A stretch of 64,000 nt of DNA. Origin: Acidobacteriota bacterium (GTDB lineage Bacteria; Acidobacteriota; Vicinamibacteria; Vicinamibacterales; UBA2999). Shown here piece after piece: positions 16,510 through 25,402 of the stretch. The number at the start of each line of letters is the position of its first letter. Within the stretch, counting starts at the first letter, position 1. The stretch lies in contig CANKJK010000002.1 of NCBI GenBank assembly GCA_947482665.1, positions 62,001 to 126,000 of the forward strand. Reading direction: 5' to 3'. A program made the translations under genes and the position numbers. The notes under the pieces were generated by a model that saw only the letters and a list, made by a program, of their open reading frames with translations, was not told the DNA's origin and did not search any database.

Positions 16510-17355
16510 CTAGCGACGATCGTGCTTCTGCAGAAAGGCGGCCACCTCGAGATTGCCTGGGAAGTCCACGAGCAGCGCCCGGGCCGGGACCGCCGCCTCG
16601 GCAACGCGCTTGTCGCGATTGAGCATCTCCCACAGCGCAAAGCGCGCCTCGGTGCGGACCATGAATGGCGCCTCCGCCTCGGCGGCCTTCCGCATCTCGG
16701 CCAGCGACTTCTTCTTGTCGCCGCCGCCCATCGCCCACTTGAAGAGGAAGGGCACGCGGGTATCGACGATGTACTCAATCCAGGCGTGGGCCACGCGCGC
16801 CCGCACGTGGCCAGGTTCGCGCTTCAGCACGGTTTCCACCAACCGCCGTGCCTCGCGGTATTCGCTCCACGCGGTGCGCCGGCCCAGCGTGCCGATCTGG
16901 AGCCACACGTGATTGAGGTTGAGCTTGCCCAGCAGGAAGGTGGCCTCCAGGTCCTGCGGCGCCTCCACGAGGTGCGCCCGTGCCGCGGCGACCCCGCGCG
17001 TGGTCTCCTCGGCGAAGGAGGCAAGGAGCGCGGGACATGGCGTGCAGGCCTTGAGCGCCTTGACGCGATCCTTCCCGTCCCCCATTAACCGCTTGATCTG
17101 GAAATGGATGGCCGAGGTGCCCAGTTCGTAGGCCCCGAGGTTGGTCGGGTCGGCCGTGCGGAGCGCGAGCGCCATCGCGGCGGCAGCGACGTACTCGCCG
17201 TTGAAGTAGAGATGCTCAGCCGCCGCGAGCGATGCCGGCGCAGAAGCGTCCGGCGCCTGCGCAGCCCAGGCGACGTGGCCTCCGGCGCCGCACAGGACGG
17301 CACACACGAGAACCAAGGGGCGCAGAGCGGGCACAGCGACTGGGAGACGAGGCAT
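16510..17355 (-). CDS. Exported helical-repeat (TPR-like) protein
   Basis: A 281-residue protein with a signal peptide (LVLVCAVLCGAGGHVAWAAQ) and helical repeats: LAAAEHLYFNGEYVAAAAMA, LGAYELGTSAIHFQIKRL, FLLGKLNLNHVWLQIGTLG and ARVAHAWIEYIVDTRVPFLF. It broadly resembles TatT/TPR-type exported proteins, but I cannot assign a function. CTPCP in the middle is a possible disulphide pair. The ATG at 17355 starts the signal peptide. It lies 89 bp downstream of the TPR-CHAT gene in the same direction, so the two may share a transcript and act in the same compartment. Confidence 0.65.
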   Translation of the reverse strand: MPRLPVAVPALRPLVLVCAVLCGAGGHVAWAAQAPDASAPASLAAAEHLYFNGEYVAAAAMALALRTADPTNLGAYELGTSAIHFQIKRLMGDGKDRVKALKACTPCPALLASFAEETTRGVAAARAHLVEAPQDLEATFLLGKLNLNHVWLQIGTLGRRTAWSEYREARRLVETVLKREPGHVRARVAHAWIEYIVDTRVPFLFKWAMGGGDKKKSLAEMRKAAEAEAPFMVRTEARFALWEMLNRDKRVAEAAVPARALLVDFPGNLEVAAFLQKHDRR

Positions 17356-17444
17356 CACCCTGCCATCATGACAGCCCTGTCCAGACCTGCCTATGCTGAA
17401 TGGGATGGTCTCAGGACTGCGGCCTTCGGGACCGGTGAGGCCCG

Positions 17445-20177
17445 CTAGTAGCCGTTGCCAATCATTGTGAAGGCCGCCCAGTAGAAGGGGTGGCCCACGG
17501 CCGAGTGCGCCATGGTCCGGGCAGCGCGCTGCAGGGCCCTCGCGCGACCCGCCAGATTCGCATCGCCTGACGCGAGCAGTGCCCGATGAAAGGCGAGCAT
17601 GAGCCGGCCGGTGCTGACCTCGTCCACCTTCCACTGGCTCACCACGATGGTGGGCACGCCGGCGACCAGAAACGCCCAGCTCATCCCGATCTGTCCCTCA
17701 CCGTAGCGAAACCGCCCACTGGCTGTCTCGCACGCCGAGAGCACGGCCAGGTCCGCGTGCAGTTCCAGGTCCAGGACCTCGCGCGCCTCCAGCAGGCCGT
17801 CGTCCGGTGAGTCCGGCGCCGCCGCCATCACGAGATAGGAATAGAGAGGATTGGCGCTGTTCAGGACACCGTGAGTGGCGAAGTGCAGGACACGATACGC
17901 GCCGGCCTCCCGCTTCCAGACGTCCTCACGGGCCTCCGTCCCCGCCAGCACGCGGCTGGAGGAGGCGCCATACAGCCGGGCCAGCTCCCGAGCATCGACC
18001 GCAGTACGGGGCAAGGCCGCGGACGGTACCGCGGCTGTCTCCGGCGTCGGCGCCGCAAGCGCAAAGAGCCTCCGGGAACCTGCCTGCCGCGTCGCCCCCA
18101 TTGTCGAGGCGAGCGCGGTCAGCGACGGCGCGGAGAAGACGGCCGCGTCATCCACCACGTAGCGTCCTGAAGGCGCCATCAGCGCTTGCACGGGGAGGCT
18201 CCAGAGCGGCCCATCCGGCACGATCGCCAGCAGGCTCTTCCCCTGCAGCCTGGTGGCACATGGCCCGAGCAGCACGCGATAGAGCCGCTGCGCCGTGCGC
18301 CGGACGCCGAGATCGCGCGATCCCAGCTGGCGCTGGAAGCCCTCGACTTCCCGCTGCAGGTCAGCCCGCCCCATCGCAATCCGGAAGGAGGACACGGTCG
18401 GCGCCCCACCGGCCCGTCGGGTGATCACAAACCCAAACGTGTCGCGCTCGGTCACGACGTACTCCACGACGGCCGTCGTCGCGTCTGGCACCAGCCGCGC
18501 CAGATCGGCGTTGGTCAGCAGCGGGAGGTCGCCTCGCTGCAGACGCAACTCGGGATGCGCGCGGTAGAGCGTCGCCCGGAACGCCTCGATCCGCTGGACC
18601 CCCTCCGTCAACGCCTGCCCGGCGGAGGCAACCGCGGCATTGCCCTCAGCTGCGGTCAGCGCCACCTGCAGGTGCGAGACCTCTCCCGCCAGGAGACGCT
18701 CCTCGGCCCGCTCCTCCGGGGTCATGGCCCGGGTGATCTCGACCGGACCTGGATGCACCAGATCAAAGAGTTGGCGCCCCTTCGTGCGCTCGGCGACGGC
18801 CAGCGCCTCGCGCGTGCGGCCCTCCCCCACCTCAAGTGCAATCAGGGCGTGGTACGGCGCGATGTAATCCTCTAGAAAGCCCTGACCTTGCCCGCCCCCA
18901 GCGAGATTCCGCCGCGTGGACTCCACGAGCTCCACGGCCCGCTCAAGCACTCGCCGAGCCTCGCGCACCTCGCCGCGCTGCCGCCGGATCTCGCCAAGCG
19001 GTGTCAACGCCTTGATCAGCAGAGCGGGCGTATGGCTCTCTTCCGCCAGGGCTACGGCGATCAACGCCGTCTCCAGTGCCGCCTCGCTCTGACCACGGCC
19101 AAGCAGGCTCCAGGCCAGATGCACGCGAGCCTCCACGCGCCCTTCCGTCACATCGTTGGTGTCATGCAGGCGCACGGCCTGCGTCAAGTGGCCCTCGGCC
19201 TCGGCAAACCGGCTCTGCAGCCGAAGCAACTCACCCAGATTTGTGTGCACAATCGCCATGCTGCGCTCATCGCCAGCCTGCGTGAACGGCTCGAGGGCGC
19301 GTTCGTAATTCGCCTGCGCCTCAGCAAACTGACCGAGCCGCAGCTGCGCCGTGCCCATGTTGACCAGCAGGTTGGCCGTGAAGGCCGGCCCGGCGTTCAG
19401 GCCCGCATCGATGGTCAGGCTCTTCTGCAGGTAACCCAACCCCGCCTCCAGATCACCCTGCGCCACATACGCCGCTCCGAGGTTGTTGTAGATGTTCCGC
19501 GCCTGCACATCGAGGTGATGGTCCTCGGCCACGCGCAGCGCCTCCTGCAGCAACGTGTCCCGGCGGCGAAGGTCACCGAGGTCCTGATGCAGGAGACCCA
19601 GGTCGCTCAGCACCGAGGCCACGAGGCGCATGTTTCCAGCCTCACGTGCGAGCTGTAGCGATCGCTCGGTCGGCGTCACAGCGCCTTGCACATCGCCCGT
19701 CAATCGCTGACAGAGACCGACCCCCCTGAGCAGCTCCGCCAGCGTACCGCCGTCGTGCGCCCGCTCTGCGGCCGATGCGCCGCGACGAAACGTCTCGAGC
19801 GCGTCGGGGAGATGGCCCTGCCGGAACTGCGCGAATCCCAGGCCATTGAGAGCCAGGCCGATGCCGCGGTCGTCGCCGAGGCGTTGCGCGACGGATTCGG
19901 CCACGAGAAACCCCCGACGGCCGAGTGCGAAGTCCTGCCCCACATCGCGGCCGGCCGCCTCCAGCAGCCCGTCAAACACGGCTGGCGTCACCCACGAGGG
20001 GTTGGCGTTCAGGAGCGACGTCGCCGCCTCTGGCGTCGACGCCGTGCGAAGCCGCTCGATGGCCGACGCCACCAGCGGGACCACCGGCTTCGCCGGTTCG
20101 GTCTGGGCGTGTGCGGCCGTCGCGAGCCAGCACAGCGCGCCCAACGCGGCGGTCAGATACCGGCGGCAGGTTCGCAC
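17445..20177 (-). CDS. Exported TPR-CHAT domain protein (caspase-like protease)
   Basis: A 910-residue protein. A signal peptide (YLTAALGALCWLATAAHAQ) is followed by about ten TPR motifs across residues 90-420, for example NIYNNLGAAYVAQGDLEAGL. A C-terminal CHAT domain follows, with the catalytic pair H769 (HFATHGVLN) and C816 (LSACETASG) and the usual ending VAGVPTIVVSQWKVDE. CHAT domains are caspase/separase-like cysteine peptidases, and both catalytic residues are present. Secreted TPR-CHAT proteins are common but mostly uncharacterised. I chose the GTG at 20177, just after the preceding stop at 20180; a start at 20222 would overlap that gene. Confidence 0.85.
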   Translation of the reverse strand: MRTCRRYLTAALGALCWLATAAHAQTEPAKPVVPLVASAIERLRTASTPEAATSLLNANPSWVTPAVFDGLLEAAGRDVGQDFALGRRGFLVAESVAQRLGDDRGIGLALNGLGFAQFRQGHLPDALETFRRGASAAERAHDGGTLAELLRGVGLCQRLTGDVQGAVTPTERSLQLAREAGNMRLVASVLSDLGLLHQDLGDLRRRDTLLQEALRVAEDHHLDVQARNIYNNLGAAYVAQGDLEAGLGYLQKSLTIDAGLNAGPAFTANLLVNMGTAQLRLGQFAEAQANYERALEPFTQAGDERSMAIVHTNLGELLRLQSRFAEAEGHLTQAVRLHDTNDVTEGRVEARVHLAWSLLGRGQSEAALETALIAVALAEESHTPALLIKALTPLGEIRRQRGEVREARRVLERAVELVESTRRNLAGGGQGQGFLEDYIAPYHALIALEVGEGRTREALAVAERTKGRQLFDLVHPGPVEITRAMTPEERAEERLLAGEVSHLQVALTAAEGNAAVASAGQALTEGVQRIEAFRATLYRAHPELRLQRGDLPLLTNADLARLVPDATTAVVEYVVTERDTFGFVITRRAGGAPTVSSFRIAMGRADLQREVEGFQRQLGSRDLGVRRTAQRLYRVLLGPCATRLQGKSLLAIVPDGPLWSLPVQALMAPSGRYVVDDAAVFSAPSLTALASTMGATRQAGSRRLFALAAPTPETAAVPSAALPRTAVDARELARLYGASSSRVLAGTEAREDVWKREAGAYRVLHFATHGVLNSANPLYSYLVMAAAPDSPDDGLLEAREVLDLELHADLAVLSACETASGRFRYGEGQIGMSWAFLVAGVPTIVVSQWKVDEVSTGRLMLAFHRALLASGDANLAGRARALQRAARTMAHSAVGHPFYWAAFTMIGNGY

Positions 20178-20179
20178 GG

Positions 20180-20692
20180 CTACCGGTAGTACTGCTTGTA
20201 CATGCCGCGGCGGAACAGCCACCCGCCCAGCGGGCCGAGCCAGCCCAGCACGTAGTGCATGTAGCCGAGGTCCATCAGCTCGATGAGGTTGCCGTCGCAG
20301 TCCTTTGCGAAGAAGAAGCTGTGGCCCCGCGGTGAGCGTTCGGGCCGGCTCACGACCTCGACGCCCTTACTGACCAGGAAGTCGTACCACTTCTGGAGGT
20401 TCCGCACGTTCAGCGAGAAGTGCGTCAGGCCGACACGGTTCCACGGAATCTCCACGGCCGGCTGTTGCGGGTCGAAGGCAAAGATCTCGAGGACACCTCC
20501 CCCGGGCACCCGGATCCAGCCGATCTTGAGGGAGGGCGCCGGTGCATCCACGCCGAAGAAGCTCTGCACGCGGTCGGGCGGTGTGTCGGAGACGCCCACC
20601 AGCGGGCAGCCGAAGACCTCCCAGTAGAACTTCACCGTGCGGTTGAAATCGCGGACGGTCAGGCCGACGTGACTGAAGGATCGGGCGCGCAC
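20180..20692 (-). CDS. VOC superfamily (glyoxalase/bleomycin-resistance fold) protein
   Basis: A 170-residue metal-dependent VOC protein. It contains SHVGLTVRDFNRTVKFYWEV (first beta-alpha-beta unit, possible ligand H), a second histidine in VGLTHFSLNVRNLQKWYDFL, and the acidic ligand in DCDGNLIELMDLG, as in glyoxalase I or extradiol dioxygenases. The reaction is unknown. The GTG at 20692 is chosen because AAGGAG lies 8 bases upstream and it clears the GMC gene stop at 20712. Placement after two oxidoreductase genes suggests one sugar- or alcohol-oxidation pathway; this is inference. Confidence 0.78.
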   Translation of the reverse strand: MRARSFSHVGLTVRDFNRTVKFYWEVFGCPLVGVSDTPPDRVQSFFGVDAPAPSLKIGWIRVPGGGVLEIFAFDPQQPAVEIPWNRVGLTHFSLNVRNLQKWYDFLVSKGVEVVSRPERSPRGHSFFFAKDCDGNLIELMDLGYMHYVLGWLGPLGGWLFRRGMYKQYYR

Positions 20693-20711
20693 AGGTGGGC
20701 TCCTTGCCGGG

Positions 20712-22256
20712 TCAGAGGGAATGACGGGCTTTGAGGTGGTCCGCCACCCGCAGCGCCTGTGCCGCAATGGTCAGGCCGGGATTGACGGCGGCCGAGGACG
20801 GAAAGAACGAGGCGTCCACGACGTAGAGATTCTCCACCTCGTGCGCCTTGCAGTACGGGTCGAGCACGGACGCGGCCGGATCCTCGCCGAAGACGACCGT
20901 GCCGCACTGGTGCGTCGTATTGCCGACGCCGAGCGAGACCGGCTTGATGAAGTGATGCCCGAGGCCCTTGAGCATGCGGTCCACTTCGTCGAGCAGCTTC
21001 TGGTGTGCCACCTGATTGCTCTGGTGATACGTGAGACGGATGTGCCCCTTCTCGGTGAGCGTCACGCGGTTCTCATCGTGCGGCAGGTCCTCGGTCATCG
21101 CCAACCACTCCGTACTCCATGACGTCCATGCCAGCCGGTAGAACCACTGCGGGATGCTGATGGCGAGCGGCTGATACTCGGCCGGGGCCGCCATCTGGAT
21201 CATGATCGGGTGGATGTGTCCCTGCGACTGGATCTGCCCCAGTGGGTAATCGACATCGCGGCCCTTGAGGTAAAAGTCGTTGATGGCGACGGTCTTCTGG
21301 AACGAGACGTTGTTGTATTCGCCCAGCTTGACCGCGCTGATCATCGTCGCGATGTGCGCCATGTAGCGCGTGCCCACGAGGCCGGAGCCATTCGCCAGCC
21401 CGTCCGGGTGGCGGCCGTTGCCGGAGCGCAGCAGGAGGGCCGCGGAGTTCACGGCGCCACAGGAGACGACAAACGTCGTGGCCGTGAGCCGCCGCTCCTG
21501 GCCATCCTTTTCCACCACCACGGCGACGATCTGCCTACCCGTGCTGTCTGTTTCCAGGCGGCGGGCATAGGCCTCGGTCCAGAGCTCCACATTGCTCGCT
21601 CCGTCCGTGGCCGGGCCGACGCAGCAGATGTCGGCGTCACTCTTCGACCGGACCTTGCACGGGAAGGAATTGCACGTCTGACAGAGCTCACACCCACCGG
21701 GCTCGCCGGGGCGCAGGAGGCCCAGCGGGAGCGGCGTCGGGTGCAGGCCCTGCTGCCGAAGACCCTCCACCAGCCCCGCCGTCTTTCCCTGGTGCGGCAC
21801 GGGCGGATGCGGAAACGGTCCGCGCGGCGGCTCGGTGGCGTCGTCGCCGGAGTCGCCCCGCACCTGGTAGATGCGCTCGGCGCGCTCGTAGTACGGCGCG
21901 AGGTCGGTGTAGCTGATCGGCCAGGCTGGCGAGACGCCGTCCACGTGTGTCAGCGCACCGAAGTCTTCTTCGCGGAAGCGGTAGAGCACCGCGCCCCAGA
22001 ACTTCGTATTCCCGCCAACGCAGTAGTGGGTGTACGGCCGGAACACCTTGTCGTGCCCGTCGAGCCAGCGTTCATCCGCCCGGTAGCGGAGATCCCGCCA
22101 CACGGCGTCAGGGTCGGCGTTCTCCGGCTCCTGCGGGACAAAGTCGCCCCGCTCCAGGAGCAGCACGCGCGCGGAGGTCCCCCGCAGGGCCTGCGCCAGC
22201 GTGCCTCCGCCGGCCCCGCTGCCGATGATGATGATGTCGTAGGAATCGGTCTGCAT
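20712..22256 (-). CDS. GMC-family FAD-dependent oxidoreductase
   Basis: A 514-residue flavoprotein. The N-terminal dinucleotide-binding motif is YDIIIIGSGAGGGTLAQAL. The middle has a cysteine cluster (GGCELCQTCNSFPCKVRSKS) and the C-terminus has the catalytic-region pattern NTTHQCGTVVFGEDPAASVL and VNPGLTIAAQALRVADHL. GMC proteins of this subtype oxidise sugars or alcohols and donate electrons to a cytochrome or quinone. ATG 22256 is chosen over a GTG at 22268 that overlaps the upstream gene. It lies between Gfo/Idh/MocA and VOC genes in one operon. No twin-arginine signal is visible. Confidence 0.85.
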   Translation of the reverse strand: MQTDSYDIIIIGSGAGGGTLAQALRGTSARVLLLERGDFVPQEPENADPDAVWRDLRYRADERWLDGHDKVFRPYTHYCVGGNTKFWGAVLYRFREEDFGALTHVDGVSPAWPISYTDLAPYYERAERIYQVRGDSGDDATEPPRGPFPHPPVPHQGKTAGLVEGLRQQGLHPTPLPLGLLRPGEPGGCELCQTCNSFPCKVRSKSDADICCVGPATDGASNVELWTEAYARRLETDSTGRQIVAVVVEKDGQERRLTATTFVVSCGAVNSAALLLRSGNGRHPDGLANGSGLVGTRYMAHIATMISAVKLGEYNNVSFQKTVAINDFYLKGRDVDYPLGQIQSQGHIHPIMIQMAAPAEYQPLAISIPQWFYRLAWTSWSTEWLAMTEDLPHDENRVTLTEKGHIRLTYHQSNQVAHQKLLDEVDRMLKGLGHHFIKPVSLGVGNTTHQCGTVVFGEDPAASVLDPYCKAHEVENLYVVDASFFPSSAAVNPGLTIAAQALRVADHLKARHSL

Positions 22257-22264
22257 CCGCAGGG

Positions 22265-23233
22265 TCACCGTCGGTAGATCTGGTCCATGAGGCGCTGGTC
22301 GTCGAGCGCCCGTTCAAGGCTCATCTCGGGCTGCCGGCCCGCCGTGATGGCCGCGATGAAGTCCTGATGCATGGCCGCATAGCCGCGGATATCGCGGATG
22401 CCCGGGAGCAGCAGCCGCGGCATGCCCTTGCCCCGCGCCAGCACGAACGCACCATTCGACTCGAACGTGATGACGCCGTCGCGGCCGAAGATCGAGGAGA
22501 GGCGCAGCCCCTTCAGCGCGGAGGGCACCTCGCGGGAATAGTAGAGGGCACCGGTGGCGCCGTTGTCATAGTGGAACGCCGCGAGCATGCTCTTGGCCCG
22601 CCGGTCGGGGCCTTCCCGCGACGCCTCGGGCTGAAAGCCCTGCGCTGAGACAATCCGCGGCCCGAGACTCCCCGCCAGGTGCAGCCAGTGGATGCCCTCT
22701 TCGAAGAAGGCGTCACCGCCGGCCATCGCTTCATCATTCCGCCAGTCGTCCGCGCCCTTGAGGCGCCGCGCAATCGTCGTGAAGTGCGCGAAGACCATCG
22801 GGCCAATCACGTCGTCCGAGAGGAGTCGTCGGAGTGTCCGGGCCTGGGGCTTGTAGTGGTCGTTCTCGCCGATGAGCACCACGCGCCCGGCACGGTCGCG
22901 GGCCTCGATCACGTCGAGGAAGTCGGCCGTCGTGGGAAACGCGGGCTTCTCGACGATGACGTGCTTCCCTGCCGCGAGGGCGGCGAGCGTGAGCGCACGA
23001 TGAAAGGCGGTCGGGACGGCGACCAGCACCGCGTCGATGGCCGGATCGGCAATGGCGGACTCGTAGTCCCCATAGGCGGCGACGCCGCCGAATTCCCGGC
23101 GGAACGCGTCAGCCCTGGCGCGGTCGCGGCTGGCGAACGCCAGCGACACGTCGCCGCGCTTCGCGAGCGTGCGACTGTGGAGACGCGTGATGAAGCCGCA
23201 GCCCAGGCAGGCCAGGCGGAGACGGTCGGGCAT
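22265..23233 (-). CDS. Gfo/Idh/MocA-family NAD(P)-dependent oxidoreductase
   Basis: A 322-residue protein. The Rossmann fold starts at LRLACLGCGFITRLHSRTL, and the family motif KHVIVEKPAFP carries the catalytic EKP lysine. The C-terminal substrate domain contains GGDAFFEEGIHWLHLAGSLG, with the conserved histidine. Members oxidise or epimerise sugars, inositols and similar compounds; the substrate here is unknown. It heads a three-gene minus-strand run (oxidoreductase, GMC, VOC) and lies 16 bp downstream of arsR on the same strand, so read-through from the ars promoter region is possible. Confidence 0.87.
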   Translation of the reverse strand: MPDRLRLACLGCGFITRLHSRTLAKRGDVSLAFASRDRARADAFRREFGGVAAYGDYESAIADPAIDAVLVAVPTAFHRALTLAALAAGKHVIVEKPAFPTTADFLDVIEARDRAGRVVLIGENDHYKPQARTLRRLLSDDVIGPMVFAHFTTIARRLKGADDWRNDEAMAGGDAFFEEGIHWLHLAGSLGPRIVSAQGFQPEASREGPDRRAKSMLAAFHYDNGATGALYYSREVPSALKGLRLSSIFGRDGVITFESNGAFVLARGKGMPRLLLPGIRDIRGYAAMHQDFIAAITAGRQPEMSLERALDDQRLMDQIYRR

Positions 23234-23248
23234 CGGGTCGGCGCACCA

Positions 23249-23656
23249 TCATACCGGGCGCGCGCGCCCGGCCGGGGCGCAGCAGGCCAGCCCGTCGGGA
23301 CCGCACGTCCCCAGCACCGCGCACCCGGTCTTCTTCTCGAGCCGCTTCCGGTCCTTCTTCGGGGCCTCGAGGTGCCCGAGCGCGTGCACGACGGCATCCC
23401 GGAGCGTGCGCACCACCGGGTCCGGGCCTTCGGCCAGCCGGTAGTACACCCAGAGTCCTGTCCGTCGCGTCTCGACCAGCCCGGCCTTCCGCAGATAGGC
23501 CAGATGCCGCGAGACCTTCGGTTGCGGCAGCCGCAGGCTGTCATGCAGGTCGCAGACGCAGACCTCCCCCGCCGCGAGCAACCCCAGCAACCGGAGCCTC
23601 GTGGCATCGGCCAGCGCTTTCAGCACGGTTTCCACGGCCGTCACGTCCTGCTTCAT
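23249..23656 (-). CDS. arsR: ArsR/SmtB-family arsenic-responsive repressor
   Basis: A 135-residue winged-helix regulator. KALADATRLRLLGLLAAGEV and VCVCDLHDSLRLPQPKVSRH give the classic ArsR sensor-recognition region, with a CVCD As(III)-binding motif in the recognition helix. The C-terminal tail has further cysteines (KKTGCAVLGTCGPDGLACCA) and could be a second metal site. It is divergent from arsM; the 118 bp between them would hold the operator. ATG 23656 is chosen at MKQDVTAVETVLKAL; longer frames lack a family-like N-terminus. Confidence 0.9.
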   Translation of the reverse strand: MKQDVTAVETVLKALADATRLRLLGLLAAGEVCVCDLHDSLRLPQPKVSRHLAYLRKAGLVETRRTGLWVYYRLAEGPDPVVRTLRDAVVHALGHLEAPKKDRKRLEKKTGCAVLGTCGPDGLACCAPAGRARPV

Positions 23657-23774
23657 ATATCCGCCTTGACAAATATAGCACGGCGGCCTATCGTTCTTAT
23701 ATTCGCGTATACGCATACAAGGCACCGCCGACGGCCCGCGAAGCCGGACGGCTCTCTGGACGAAGGACCGCATC
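23657..23774 (+). promoter_or_regulatory. Divergent arsR/arsM promoter and operator region
   Basis: On the plus strand TTGACA (23666-23671), a 17 bp spacer and TATCGT (23689-23694) form a good sigma-70 promoter for arsM. A perfect 10 bp palindrome, GCGTATACGC (23705-23714), lies just downstream of the expected start and is the likely core of an ArsR operator. The region is noticeably more AT-rich than its surroundings. Confidence 0.5.
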
Positions 23775-24635
23775 ATGACCACGACCACTCCCACGCAGCC
23801 GACCGCCACGCGCGAGGCCATCCGCGAGCACTACGGCGCCATCGCCCGATCTGGCTCCACGTCCTGTTGCACGCCCGGCGGCGCGACCGCCAGTTGCTGC
23901 GACCCGATCACGACCGGGCTCTATTCACCCGAGCAGACGGCAGGCCTGCCAGACGAAGCCGTCGCCGTCTCCCTGGGCTGCGGCAACCCTACGGCCCTGG
24001 CCACGCTCGAACCCGGCCAGACCGTGCTGGACCTCGGCTCGGGCGGCGGCATCGATGTGCTGCTCTCGGCCAGGCGCGTGGGCCCCACGGGCCAGGTCTA
24101 CGGGCTCGACATGACCGACGACATGCTCGCCCTGGCCCGCGAGAATCAGCGGCGCGCCGGGGTGACCAATGTCGAGTTTCTGAAGGGCACGATCGAATCG
24201 ATTCCCCTGCCGGACAACTCCGTGGACGTCATCATCTCGAACTGCGTCATCAACCTCTCGACGGACAAGGACGCCGTCTTCCGCGAGGCCTTCCGCGTGC
24301 TGAAGCCCGGGGGCCGCTTCGCCGTGTCGGATGTGGTGGTGCGTGGCGAGGTGGACGAGGCTATCCGCCGAAACATCGAGCTGTGGGTCGGCTGTGTGGC
24401 GGGCGCGCTGGACGAATCCGACTATGCCCGAAGGCTCGCGGCAGCCGGCTTCGGCGAGGTCGGCATCGAACCGTGGCGCGTCTACCACGTCGAGGAGGCG
24501 CGGACCTTCCTGACCAGTGCCGGCATCGACGTGGACGCCATCGCGGACACAGCGGACGGCACGTTCGCCAGCGCCTTCATCCGGGCCACCAAGCCGACGG
24601 CCAAGGCGTGCTGCGGGTCCAACTGCTGCGCGTGA
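23775..24635 (+). CDS. arsM: Arsenite S-adenosylmethionine methyltransferase ArsM
   Basis: A 286-residue class I methyltransferase that methylates As(III) to volatile or less retained species. The SAM-binding motif is [20 protein letters not shown]. The three conserved As(III)-binding cysteines are present: C69 (SLGCGNP), C157 (IISNCVINL) and C207 ([11 protein letters not shown]). Two N-terminal CC pairs (residues 31-32 and 41-42) and a C-terminal CCGSNCCA tail are additional thiols typical of ArsM. It is the first gene of the plus-strand ars operon, with ATG 23775 after the promoter facing arsR. Confidence 0.95.
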   Translation: MTTTTPTQPTATREAIREHYGAIARSGSTSCCTPGGATASCCDPITTGLYSPEQTAGLPDEAVAVSLGCGNPTALATLEPGQTVLDLGSGGGIDVLLSARRVGPTGQVYGLDMTDDMLALARENQRRAGVTNVEFLKGTIESIPLPDNSVDVIISNCVINLSTDKDAVFREAFRVLKPGGRFAVSDVVVRGEVDEAIRRNIELWVGCVAGALDESDYARRLAAAGFGEVGIEPWRVYHVEEARTFLTSAGIDVDAIADTADGTFASAFIRATKPTAKACCGSNCCA

Positions 24636-24671
24636 CAGGAACGTCGCGGCACCGTGAGAGGATCTAACCCC

Positions 24672-25340
24672 ATGCAGACCTCGCGTGCCCGGCGGCTGAC
24701 GGCCGAAGGGGTGGGCACGGCCCTCCTCCTTGCCGCCGTCGTCGGTTCCGGCATCATGGGCGACCGGCTCGCGGGCGGCAACGTCGCCGTGGCGCTGCTC
24801 GCCAACACGGTGGCCACCGCCGCCACGCTCATCACCCTCATCACGGTGCTCGGCCCGGTCTCCGGCGCGCAGTTCAACCCGGTGGTCTCGCTCTGGGCCG
24901 CAGCCACCGGCCGGCTCGCCTGGCGGGAGGTGCCCGGGTACGTGCTCGTGCAGGTGGCCGGTGCGTTGGCAGGCGTGGCCCTCGCACACGCGATGTTCGA
25001 ACTCCCGCTGGTGCAGACCTCGACGCATGTGCGTGCGGGATCCGCGCAGTTCCTCAGCGAAGTCGTCGCGACCTTCGGCCTGTTACTGACCATTGCCGGT
25101 GGCGTCCGTCACCGCCCGACGGCCGTGGCCGGCATCGTCGGCGCCTACATCGCCGGGGCCTACTGGTTCACGGCCTCCACCTCGTTTGCCAATCCGGCGG
25201 TCACCCTCGCACGCAGCTTCACGGACACCTTCGCCGGCATCCGGCCAGCGGACGTGGCCACTTTCGCCGGTGCCCAGGTCGTCGGCCTCGTGCTGGCCAC
25301 GCCCCTGACCACCTGGCTGTTTCCGCCTGTCGAGCCCTAG
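24672..25340 (+). CDS. Aquaporin-family (MIP) channel in the ars operon
   Basis: A 222-residue channel with about six membrane helices and two NPA-type loops: FNPVVSLWAA (NPV variant) and FANPAVTLARSF (canonical NPA). MIP channels of this type in ars operons, such as AqpS, conduct arsenite or methylarsenite. In operons lacking arsB they can be the exit path. Here no ArsB or Acr3 pump is encoded between arsR and arsC, so this channel is the only visible membrane protein of the cluster. ATG 24672 is 36 bp after arsM. Confidence 0.88.
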   Translation: MQTSRARRLTAEGVGTALLLAAVVGSGIMGDRLAGGNVAVALLANTVATAATLITLITVLGPVSGAQFNPVVSLWAAATGRLAWREVPGYVLVQVAGALAGVALAHAMFELPLVQTSTHVRAGSAQFLSEVVATFGLLLTIAGGVRHRPTAVAGIVGAYIAGAYWFTASTSFANPAVTLARSFTDTFAGIRPADVATFAGAQVVGLVLATPLTTWLFPPVEP

Positions 25341-25402
25341 CGGGGCTGCTATGCGAAACGACACAGCCACGAGCAACGCACCCACCAAAGATAAGGACTG
25401 CC

